Assembly: GCA_937859855.1 (NCBI GenBank)
Contig: CALMAR010000194.1
Location: 336 to 16,966 of the forward strand
Direction: 5' to 3'
DNA from: an uncultured Kineosporia sp.
GTDB lineage: Bacteria > Actinomycetota > Actinomycetes > Actinomycetales > Kineosporiaceae
Length of the DNA: 16,631 bases
A program made the translations under genes and the position numbers. Positions 1 through 6,439 of this stretch are shown here, one piece after another (position 1 is the stretch's first letter; each line of letters opens with the position of its first letter). The notes under the pieces were generated by a model. That model did no database searches and was not told the origin of the DNA. It was given only the letters and a program-made list of their open reading frames with translations.

Positions 1-822
1 GCCGCCAACCAGCGGCACGAGCAGCGGGCTCACGATCGAGCGGAGGCCCTGCACGGTTCTGCCGCCATGGCCAGCGCCCTCGCCCGGGCCGAACTGGTCC
101 AGCAGCGCTGGCAGACGCTGGTCAGCGACTACCTGCCGCTCAGTGCGATCGCTCGCCGCCGGGCACCGCTCAGCGATGGGCTGCGCAGCCTGCTCGCCGT
201 TCCGCCGTCCCGCTCCGGCAGCGGGAATGGCTCCAGGGCCGCGACCCCGGTCCGGCCCGGACCTGCGGATGATGAGGCAGCGGCGGTCCTGCTCGGGGAG
301 GGGGAGGCGGACATCGCCACCTTGGAACGAGCGGTCCTGCCCGACGACGATCCCCCGGCTGATTGGTCCACGATCGCCGAAATCGCGTCGCAGACAGAAG
401 TTTTGGAACGGAGCGCCGAGCTGGCCTGGGCGATACAGGCCAGTGACGGCGATAACCCGGTGACCCTGGCCTCGGTGCTGGCCCTGATCGCCAACGGGGC
501 CGGGTTGCAGATCGTCGACCCCCTGCTGCCGGCGGACCTGCCGCCGAATCAGCGATCCGCCGCGGCGCAGCATCTGCTCGAGCAGTCGCTCACCGCCATG
601 GTCGTCTCCGGGCTGCTGCGCCGAGGCCGTGCCCTGCACGAGGTTTCCTGGCCGGACGGGATCCGGCTGCTCCGGCGCAGCGGCAATGCCTGGATCAGGT
701 GGGACGGCGACGAACTGATCAGATCGGGGACGGCGGATCCAGCCGGAACGGCTGCCCTGTATCGGTGGCTGCGAGAGATCGATGCGGATCTGGATTCGGT
801 GACGCCACCGGCCCGGCATTGA
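1..822 (+). CDS. Unrecognised protein, 3' part (5'-partial)
   Basis: I do not recognise this protein. The reading frame is open from base 1, and the first in-frame ATG (67) has no purine-rich ribosome binding site before it. The codons before 67 are G/C-ending and encode an Ala/Glu/Arg-rich helical stretch, so the true start is probably upstream of the window. If ATG 67 were used the product would be 251 residues. It shows an N-terminal helical part, a low-complexity Ser/Gly/Pro/Asp-rich linker at roughly residues 55-85 (counted from 67), then a mixed helical region and a Trp-rich end (WIRWDG, YRWLREIDAD). I see no signal peptide, membrane segment, Walker motif or metal-binding cluster. It converges with the gtrA-like gene, with 17 bases between the stop codons. 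The coding call is firm; the function is unknown. Confidence 0.7.
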   Translation, partial: AANQRHEQRAHDRAEALHGSAAMASALARAELVQQRWQTLVSDYLPLSAIARRRAPLSDGLRSLLAVPPSRSGSGNGSRAATPVRPGPADDEAAAVLLGEGEADIATLERAVLPDDDPPADWSTIAEIASQTEVLERSAELAWAIQASDGDNPVTLASVLALIANGAGLQIVDPLLPADLPPNQRSAAAQHLLEQSLTAMVVSGLLRRGRALHEVSWPDGIRLLRRSGNAWIRWDGDELIRSGTADPAGTAALYRWLREIDADLDSVTPPARH

Positions 823-830
823 GTTCGGCC

Positions 831-852
831 GACCTCGGCTCAGGCCGAGATC
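831..852. terminator. Stem-loop between convergent genes
   Basis: CTCGGC (834-839) and GCCGAG (844-849) form a 6-bp stem closed by a TCAG tetraloop. It extends by two more pairs beyond a single mismatch. It lies between two convergent genes and overlaps the stop codon of the minus-strand gene. There is no T-tract, so a bidirectional terminator role is inferred from position and fold. Confidence 0.45.
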
Positions 853-1367
853 CTGAATTTCAGGGCCACGAATCGCAACCCAGTGGCGACCACGTTGGCC
901 ACGCTGAGCACCAGCAGTTCGATGCCGTGCCCGGGATCGCTGAGCGCCCGCAGCAGCGCCAGCGAGCCCGTGGTCAGGGTCAGCCCGGCGGCGAAGGCGA
1001 GCAGGCCGACGGCGTGATCCCCGGCCAAGCCGGTTCCGCCTCGCACTCCGAAGGTGAGACGGCGGTTCGCCGCAGTGTTGAGGACGGCGGTCAGCAGCAG
1101 GGCCAGCCCGTTCGCGACGAAGGCGTTCAGCACCATCCGCAGGCCCAGGTACAGCACCGCATAGGCCGCGGTCGAAGCCACTCCGATGCTGGCGAACCGG
1201 ATCAGCTGACGACGCAGATCGGCTGGCAGCAATCGGTTCAGCGGCCGGGTGAGCTGCTGGGTCAGCTGCTGGGCGAGCTGCCAGCCGGGTCGGCGCTGCG
1301 ATCCGAGATGGGCCGCTGGGCGCCGGACCTGAACAGAGACTTGCGCGGGGGCCGGGTCTGCGGTCAT
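840..1367 (-). CDS. GtrA-family polytopic membrane protein
   Basis: A small integral membrane protein of the GtrA family (about 175 residues from the chosen start). GtrA-like proteins are four-helix membrane proteins linked to moving lipid-linked sugars across the cytoplasmic membrane for cell-surface glycosylation. Four hydrophobic segments are visible: IGVASTAAYAVLYLG, FVANGLALLLTAVLN, an Ala/Leu-rich third segment, and LLVLSVANVVATGLRF. The TAANRRLTF motif in the loop after helix 2 and the ending RFVALKFRI are typical of the family. The N-terminus carries about 45 extra polar residues with a QQLT repeat. I chose the ATG at 1367 because GGTGGA lies 4 bases before it; the in-frame ATG at 1379 is the alternative. 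The much longer open frame upstream is a shadow of the regulator gene. No glycosyltransferase is adjacent, so the sugar substrate is unknown. Confidence 0.8.
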   Translation of the reverse strand: MTADPAPAQVSVQVRRPAAHLGSQRRPGWQLAQQLTQQLTRPLNRLLPADLRRQLIRFASIGVASTAAYAVLYLGLRMVLNAFVANGLALLLTAVLNTAANRRLTFGVRGGTGLAGDHAVGLLAFAAGLTLTTGSLALLRALSDPGHGIELLVLSVANVVATGLRFVALKFRISA

Positions 1368-1406
1368 GCGGTCCACCATGACCGGCGCCGATGAGGGGGA
1401 CGTGGG

Positions 1407-1425
1407 AGCCAGATGTGAGCTGGCT
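1407..1425. promoter_or_regulatory. Inverted repeat between gtrA-like and LytTR genes
   Basis: AGCCAG (1407-1412) and CTGGCT (1420-1425) are a perfect 6-bp inverted repeat with a 7-base spacer. It ends seven bases before the -35 element of the LytTR promoter, which is a usual place for an operator. It does not match the LytTR direct-repeat consensus I know, so the binding protein, if any, is unknown. It could also fold in the gtrA-like leader. Confidence 0.35.
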
Positions 1426-1431
1426 ATGCCG

Positions 1432-1466
1432 TTCACAGCAGGCCGGTACGCCTTTACTCTCGATCT
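1432..1466 (+). promoter_or_regulatory. Promoter of LytTR regulator gene, probably leaderless
   Basis: TTCACA (1432-1437, five of six matches to TTGACA) and TACTCT (1455-1460, TAnnnT type) are separated by exactly 17 bases. Only six bases lie between the -10 element and the ATG at 1467, which puts the expected transcription start at or next to the A of the start codon. No Shine-Dalgarno sequence precedes the ATG. Together these predict a leaderless mRNA, which is common in actinobacteria. Confidence 0.65.
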
Positions 1467-2246
1467 ATGGCGATGACGCCACAGCCGTTGCGGGCGCTGG
1501 TCGTTGACGACGAGGGCCCAGCCCTGAGCGAGCTTGCCTGGTTGCTGCAGCAGGATTCGAGAATCGGCGAGGTACAGACCGCCGGAAGCGGGGCCGAGGC
1601 GTTGAAGGCGCTGCAACGCCAGCCGGTCGACGTGCTGTTCTGCGACATCTCGATGCCCGGCCTGGACGGCCTCGACCTGGCCCGGGTGCTGGCCCGTTTC
1701 AGTCATCGCCCGCACCTGGTCTTCGTCACCGCCTATGAGCAGCACGCCGTCGACGCCTTCGACCTGCGGGCGATCGACTACGTGCTCAAGCCGGTCCGGG
1801 CGCAGCGGCTGGCCGAGGCGGTGCGCCGGGTGGTGGCGGCGGGCCGGCCCGGACCGGACATCGAAGAGCCGGACGAGACCATCGCGGTCGAGCTGGCCGG
1901 CGTCACCCGGTTCGTGCAGCGGTCCAAGGTGCTGTTCGTCGAGGCGCAGGGGGACTACGCCAGATTGCACACTGCGACCAGTAGCCATCTGGTCCGGATC
2001 CCGCTGGCCACTCTCGAAGAACGCTGGGCGGGTGCGGGTTTCGTTCGGATCCACCGCAGCACCTTGATCTCGCTGAACCATGTGGCCGAGACGCAGATGG
2101 ACGGCGGCCGGTTCTTCGTCCGCCTGGGCGACCGGATGCTCCAGGTCAGCCGCCGCCATACCCGCCAGTTGCGAGATCTGCTGGTGCGCCGGGCCACGCG
2201 TGATCGGGCAGCGGATCGGGGCGCACCCCGGCCTTTCGTCGGGTGA
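1467..2246 (+). CDS. LytTR-family response regulator (LytR/AlgR type)
   Basis: A DNA-binding response regulator of 259 residues. The receiver domain covers about residues 8-125. It has the acidic pair D14/D15, the phospho-acceptor D60 (FCDISMPGLDG), the switch residues T88 and Y105, and K108 (LKPV). The LytTR DNA-binding domain covers about residues 138-245, with the family signatures VLFVEAQGDYARLHT, FVRIHRSTLISLNHV and LQVSRRHTRQL. LytTR proteins bind short direct repeats and usually answer to a LytS-type membrane histidine kinase, but no kinase is encoded here on either side. The start is set by the promoter spacing. The stop overlaps the next gene's GTG by 3 bases (GTGA), so the two are translationally coupled. 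Position suggests it controls the SSS permeases downstream; that is inference. Confidence 0.93.
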   Translation: MAMTPQPLRALVVDDEGPALSELAWLLQQDSRIGEVQTAGSGAEALKALQRQPVDVLFCDISMPGLDGLDLARVLARFSHRPHLVFVTAYEQHAVDAFDLRAIDYVLKPVRAQRLAEAVRRVVAAGRPGPDIEEPDETIAVELAGVTRFVQRSKVLFVEAQGDYARLHTATSSHLVRIPLATLEERWAGAGFVRIHRSTLISLNHVAETQMDGGRFFVRLGDRMLQVSRRHTRQLRDLLVRRATRDRAADRGAPRPFVG

Positions 2247-2620
2247 ACGAGCGTCCGCCGCAACGGGTCCGCGTGACCAGTCCGCGGATGAGCGCCCGCC
2301 AGCGACCCGAACACCGCCCCGCCACCCGCGAGATCGACGAGCAGACCGGGATCGGCGAGGTGTACCTGTCCGCCCTGCTGCGCTCGCAGTTACGCTCGGG
2401 ACTGGCCCTGCTCGGCCTGGTGGTGCTCGGGCTGGGCGGGTTGCCGCTGTTGTTCCTGCTACTACCCGGCCTCGCTGGGCAGCGGGCCGGGCCAGTCACC
2501 GTGGCCTGGCTGCTGCTGGGGGTGGCGGTGTTTCCTGGCCTGTTCGCCGCCGCCTGGTGGCAGGTGCGCACGGCCGAGCGGATCGAGCGCGACTTCACCG
2601 AGATCATGCGGCGCCGCTGA
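2243..2620 (+). CDS. Two-helix membrane protein, DUF485-like layout
   Basis: A 125-residue protein with an Arg/Pro-rich cytoplasmic N-terminus (1-40), two hydrophobic segments at about 53-76 and 85-108, and a charged end (RTAERIERDFTEIMRRR). Size, helix spacing and position directly before an SSS permease mirror the DUF485 (YjcH) protein encoded at 4367-4720, including the pattern of basic residues before helix 1 and a charged helix with Asp-Phe after helix 2. I read it as a strongly diverged DUF485-type partner of the following permease. Sequence identity is low and this is inference. Its GTG start overlaps the LytTR stop codon and is preceded by no strong ribosome binding site, which fits translational coupling. 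It ends 28 bases before the chosen permease start. Confidence 0.75.
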   Translation: MNERPPQRVRVTSPRMSARQRPEHRPATREIDEQTGIGEVYLSALLRSQLRSGLALLGLVVLGLGGLPLLFLLLPGLAGQRAGPVTVAWLLLGVAVFPGLFAAAWWQVRTAERIERDFTEIMRRR

Positions 2621-2648
2621 ACGGATGCTGAACGGATCAGGACTGCAG

Positions 2649-4205
2649 ATGATCAACACTCCGGCCCCTCTGCTGCATGCGCTCGCGGTCGCGCTGATCT
2701 GTGCGGCGACGCTGGGCATCGGTGCGCTCGGCCTGCGGCTGTCGCGGACCACCAGCGACTTCTACGTGGCCGCCCGGCGGGTCTCACCGCGCTGGAACGC
2801 ATCAGCCATAGGAGGTGAATACCTCTCAGGGGCAAGCTTTCTCGGCGTCGCCGCACTGATCTTCGCGAACGGTACCAACATGCTGTGGTACTCGATCGGC
2901 TACACCGCGGGCTATCTGGTGCTGCTGGTGCTGGTGGCTGCGCCACTGCGGCGATCCGGCGCCTACACGCTGCCCGACTTCGCCGAGATCCGGCTGCCCG
3001 GTTCGCTGGTCCGCCGGACCGCCAGCGTGCTGGTGGCTGGCATCGGCTGGCTGTATCTGCTGCCGCAGTTCCTCGGAGCCGGGCTGGCCCTGCACATCAC
3101 CACCGGTGCACCCCGCTGGCTGGGCACCGCGGTCGTGGCCGGCGTGGTGGTGGCCAACGTGATCGCCGGCGGCATGCGCAGTGTCACGATCGTGCAAGCG
3201 TTCCAGTACTGGTTCAAGCTGACCGCGATCGCCCTGCCGGTGGTGTTCCTGCTGATCGCCTGGGCCCGCGACGGCGCGGTCGCGCCGATCGACGTCGCCG
3301 GAGCGGGATGGGCCCGGCCGCTGGCTGGGACCGAACATCCGCTCTACCGCACCTACTCCATCCTGCTGGCCCTGCTGTTCGGCACGATGGGCCTGCCCCA
3401 CATCCTGGTCCGGCTCTACACCAACCCGGACGGGCGAGCCGCCCGCCGGACCGTGCTCGCCGTGGTCGGGCTGCTCGGCGCTTTCTATCTGTTTCCGCCG
3501 GTCTACGGCGCGCTGGGCCGGATCTATGAGCCTGCCCTGGTGTCCTCCGGCAACAACGCCGACGCCGTGGTGCTGCTGTTGCCCCAGCGCCTGCTCGGCG
3601 GGATCGGGGGCGACCTGGTGTCGGCACTGCTCACCGCCGGTGCCTTCGCGGCGTTCCTGTCGACGTCCAGCGGGCTGACCATCTCGGTGGCCGGCGTGCT
3701 CAGCCAGGATCTGCTCCGGGGCCGGTTGCGAGCCAGCGTCAGCGGCTTCCGGGCCGGGGCGGCGGTGGCGGTAGCGGTGCCGGCTGCACTCTCCCTGCTG
3801 GGAATTCGTACCGGGCTGGCCGACACAGTCAGCCTGGCTTTCGCGGTGGCGGCGTCCACGTTGTGCCCGCTACTGGTGCTGGGAATCTGGTGGCCCCGCC
3901 TGACCCGGTCCGGGGCGATGACCGGCCTGATCGTGGGCGGCACCACGGCCAGCATCGCCGTGCTGCTCACCATCAGCGGCGCGGTCAGCGGTGGCCTGGC
4001 GGCGACCCTGCTGGCCCAGCCTGCGGCCTGGACCGTGCCGCTGGCCTTTGCGGTGATGATCCTCAGCTCGCTGCTGACACCGGGATCGGCGCCCCGCGGC
4101 GTCGCGCAGATCATGGTCCGGCTGCACACTCCGGAGACCCTCGATCTCGACCGGGGCGAATTCAGCCCTCGCGCTCGCGCCTCAGGCGACGCCGTTCGTC
4201 GCTGA
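2649..4205 (+). CDS. SSS-family cation/solute symporter (ActP-like)
   Basis: A 518-residue permease of the sodium:solute symporter family, subgroup COG4147, whose known members include the acetate permease ActP. It should import a small carboxylate with Na+ or H+ across the cytoplasmic membrane. About thirteen hydrophobic segments can be traced. Diagnostic stretches are SDFYVAARRVSP, GGEYLSGASFLG, AGGMRSVTIVQAFQYWFK and GTMGLPHILVRLYTNPDG. I chose ATG 2649 because AGGA (2639-2642) sits 6 bases before it; ATG 2625 would add eight residues but has a weak site. It is in one operon with the LytTR regulator and the two-helix protein. It differs clearly from the second symporter at 4717-6357, so the substrate may differ: acetate, pyruvate or propionate are all possible. 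Confidence 0.9.
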   Translation: MINTPAPLLHALAVALICAATLGIGALGLRLSRTTSDFYVAARRVSPRWNASAIGGEYLSGASFLGVAALIFANGTNMLWYSIGYTAGYLVLLVLVAAPLRRSGAYTLPDFAEIRLPGSLVRRTASVLVAGIGWLYLLPQFLGAGLALHITTGAPRWLGTAVVAGVVVANVIAGGMRSVTIVQAFQYWFKLTAIALPVVFLLIAWARDGAVAPIDVAGAGWARPLAGTEHPLYRTYSILLALLFGTMGLPHILVRLYTNPDGRAARRTVLAVVGLLGAFYLFPPVYGALGRIYEPALVSSGNNADAVVLLLPQRLLGGIGGDLVSALLTAGAFAAFLSTSSGLTISVAGVLSQDLLRGRLRASVSGFRAGAAVAVAVPAALSLLGIRTGLADTVSLAFAVAASTLCPLLVLGIWWPRLTRSGAMTGLIVGGTTASIAVLLTISGAVSGGLAATLLAQPAAWTVPLAFAVMILSSLLTPGSAPRGVAQIMVRLHTPETLDLDRGEFSPRARASGDAVRR

Positions 4206-4285
4206 TGGCCGACCGTCCGGCGCAGCCGCAGTCACCATTGGCCGCCCGGCTCGCCCTCTTGGCGCAGCCCGGATCCTCTTCGTAG
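4205..4285 (+). CDS. Possible 26-residue coupled ORF
   Basis: A short frame begins at an ATG that overlaps the permease stop (TGATG) and ends at TAG 4283-4285. It begins MADRPAQPQ, has one moderately hydrophobic stretch (LAARLALLA) and ends in serines. The start/stop overlap would allow translational coupling, but there is no homology I recognise and its length is near what chance gives. The remaining space up to 4366 shows no clear promoter or terminator, only a 9-bp direct repeat GGCGCAGCC (4219-4227 and 4261-4269). Confidence 0.2.
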   Translation: MADRPAQPQSPLAARLALLAQPGSSS

Positions 4286-4366
4286 TGATCGATTGCCGCT
4301 GCGTCCAGAGTGGCTGTGGAGTCGTGCGCACCGGAGCGTGCGGCCATGCGCCATCGGGAGGCCCGC

Positions 4367-4720
4367 ATGTCCACCACCGAGCCGTCCCGCCGTGCCTCTG
4401 GCAGCGGCGGAAGCACGTACCAGGAGGTGCAGCACAGCGCCGAGTTCGCCGACCTGCGCCGCCGGTTCCGCCGCTTCGTGTTCCCGCTGACCGCGCTGTT
4501 CCTGGCCTGGTACTTCCTGTACGTGCTGCTGTCCGCTTACGCCCCCGGTTTCATGAGCACCAAAGTCTTCGGCAAGGTCAATGTCGGGCTGATCTTCGGC
4601 CTGCTGCAGTTTGTTTCGACCTTCGCGATCACCATGATCTATGCCCGCTGGGCCGACCGTGAGTTCGACCCCGTGGCCGATCGGCTGCGTGATCACATCG
4701 AGCAGGGAGAGGTCCGATGA
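4367..4720 (+). CDS. DUF485 family inner-membrane protein (YjcH-like)
   Basis: A 117-residue member of DUF485, the small membrane protein usually encoded directly before actP (yjcH in E. coli). It is thought to assist the symporter, but its molecular role is not established. After a Ser/Arg-rich N-terminus come LRRRFRRFVFP, helix 1 at about 37-58 (ALFLAWYFLYVLLSAY), the APGFMSTKVFGKVNVGL loop, helix 2 at about 72-93, and ARWADREFDPVADRLRDHI, all signature parts of the family. The start at 4367 is supported by GGGAGG (4356-4361) five bases upstream; the longer frame from 4310 lacks such a site. It overlaps the symporter gene by 4 bases (ATGA), so the two are coupled in translation. Confidence 0.92.
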   Translation: MSTTEPSRRASGSGGSTYQEVQHSAEFADLRRRFRRFVFPLTALFLAWYFLYVLLSAYAPGFMSTKVFGKVNVGLIFGLLQFVSTFAITMIYARWADREFDPVADRLRDHIEQGEVR

Positions 4721-6357
4721 GGCCATTCATGGCTGCGGCCACCGATACCGTGGGCAAGCCCGCGGTCAACATCGCCATCTTCCTGGTCTTCGTCGCGATC
4801 ACCATCGCGATCGTGCTGCGGGCCTCCCGGAACAACCGCACCGCGGCGGACTACTACGCCGGTGGCCGGGCCTTCACCGGCCGGCAGAACGGGATCGCGA
4901 TCTCCGGTGACTACCTGTCCGCGGCGTCCTTTCTCGGCATCGCCGGGGCGATCGCCACCACCGGATACGACGGCTTCATGTACTCCATCGGCTTCCTGGT
5001 GGCCTGGCTGGTCGCGCTGCTGCTGGTGGCCGAACTGCTGCGCAACACAGGGCGTTTCACCATGGCCGACGTCCTCAGCTTCCGGCTCCGGCAGGCTCCG
5101 GTCCGGACCGCGGCGGCGATCTCGACCCTGGCGGTGTCGTTCTTCTACCTGCTGGCGCAGATGGCCGGAGCCGGTGGCCTGGTGAACCTCCTGCTCGGGG
5201 TCAAGGGCACGGCCGGGCAGAACCTGACCATCGCCGTGGTCGGAATCCTGATGATCGTCTATGTGCTGGTGGGCGGGATGAAGGGCACCACCTGGGTGCA
5301 GATCATCAAGGCGGTGCTGCTGATCGTGGGCGCCGCGCTGATGACCCTCTGGGTGCTGGGCAAGGCTGGGCTGAATCTGTCGGCGTTGCTCGGGGACGCC
5401 GCTGCGGCGTCGCCGCAGGGCGGCAAACTGCTGGAACCCGGCCTCAAATACGGCATTTCAGGGACCAGCAAACTGGACTTCATTTCCCTGGCCCTGGCGC
5501 TGGTGCTGGGCACGGCCGGGCTGCCGCACGTGCTGATGCGCTTCTACACCGTGCCGTCGTCCAAAGAGGCTCGCCGCAGCGTGGTCTGGGCCATCTGGCT
5601 GATCGGCATCTTCTACCTGTTCACCCTGGTGCTCGGGTTCGGCGCCGCCTGGCTGGTCGGGCCGGAGAAGATCCTGGCCGCTCCGGGCAAGGCGAATTCG
5701 GCCGCGCCTCTGCTGGCGTTCGAGCTCGGGGGCACGCTGCTGCTCGGAGTGATCGCAGCGGTGGCCTTCGCCACCATCCTGGCCGTGGTTGCCGGGCTGA
5801 CCATCACCGCGAGCGCGTCGTTCGCGCACGACGTCTACAACAACGTGATCAAGAAGGGGCAGGTCAAAGCCGACGACGAAGTCCGGGTGGCACGGATGAC
5901 CGCGGTGGTGATCGGCATCGTGGCGATCATCGGCGGGATCTACGCCAAGAACCAGAACGTGGCGTTCCTGGTCGCCCTGGCGTTCGCGGTGGCGGCGTCG
6001 GCGAACCTGCCCACGATCCTGTACTCGCTGTTCTGGGAGCGGTTCAACACCCGGGGGGCGCTGTGGTCCATCTACGGCGGCCTGATCTCCGCGGTGGTGC
6101 TGATCGCGTTCTCGCCGGTGGTCTCGGGCAAGGTCGACGCCAAGACCGGAGCCAGTCTGTCGATGATCACCAACACCGGCGTCGACTTCCACTGGTTCCC
6201 ACTGGACAACCCGGGCATCATCTCGATCCCGCTCGGCTTCCTGCTCGGCTTCATCGGCACGCTGACCAGCAAGGAGCGCTCCGACCCGGCCAAGTTCGCG
6301 GAGATGGAGGTCCGCTCCCTGACCGGGGCGGGCGCCGAGAAGGCCGTTCCGCACTGA
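4717..6357 (+). CDS. actP: Cation/acetate symporter (ActP family)
   Basis: A full-length (546 residues; E. coli ActP is about 549) sodium:solute symporter of the acetate permease type, moving acetate and related short carboxylates with a cation across the cytoplasmic membrane. The family marks are RTAADYYAGGRAFTGRQNG, GDYLSAASFLGIAG (substrate/cation site region of helix 2), LVGGMKGTTWVQIIKAV, GTAGLPHVLMRFYTVP and LAVVAGLTITASASFAHD. About thirteen membrane segments are present. The start codon overlaps the DUF485 stop; ATG 4729 is a possible internal alternative. An acetyl-CoA synthetase gene on the same strand 1.5 kb downstream supports acetate as substrate. Specificity cannot be proved from sequence, so the symbol is given for the family. 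Confidence 0.92.
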   Translation: MRPFMAAATDTVGKPAVNIAIFLVFVAITIAIVLRASRNNRTAADYYAGGRAFTGRQNGIAISGDYLSAASFLGIAGAIATTGYDGFMYSIGFLVAWLVALLLVAELLRNTGRFTMADVLSFRLRQAPVRTAAAISTLAVSFFYLLAQMAGAGGLVNLLLGVKGTAGQNLTIAVVGILMIVYVLVGGMKGTTWVQIIKAVLLIVGAALMTLWVLGKAGLNLSALLGDAAAASPQGGKLLEPGLKYGISGTSKLDFISLALALVLGTAGLPHVLMRFYTVPSSKEARRSVVWAIWLIGIFYLFTLVLGFGAAWLVGPEKILAAPGKANSAAPLLAFELGGTLLLGVIAAVAFATILAVVAGLTITASASFAHDVYNNVIKKGQVKADDEVRVARMTAVVIGIVAIIGGIYAKNQNVAFLVALAFAVAASANLPTILYSLFWERFNTRGALWSIYGGLISAVVLIAFSPVVSGKVDAKTGASLSMITNTGVDFHWFPLDNPGIISIPLGFLLGFIGTLTSKERSDPAKFAEMEVRSLTGAGAEKAVPH

Positions 6358-6360
6358 GTA

Positions 6361-6407
6361 GGGCCGGAATGTGCCGATCTGCCCGTTTGCCAGGATCGGA
6401 TCGGCCC
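6361..6407 (+). terminator. Nested hairpin after actP
   Basis: Outer arms GGGCCG (6361-6366) and CGGCCC (6402-6407) enclose an inner stem CCGATC (6374-6379) / GATCGG (6394-6399). The structure starts three bases after the actP stop codon. There is no T-tract, as is common for high-GC actinobacterial terminators. A transcription end for the permease operon is the natural reading, though an mRNA-stabilising role is possible. Confidence 0.5.
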
Positions 6408-6439
6408 ACTCCTGGGTGGCCGGGGTGTCAGACTGAGGA

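Noticed and set aside
840..2159. A 439-codon minus-strand open frame spanning the gtrA-like gene and antisense to the LytTR gene
   Set aside because: Only the last 175 or so codons look like a real protein (GtrA). The rest is the complement of a clear LytTR regulator and has biased, low-complexity composition typical of antisense frames in high-GC DNA.
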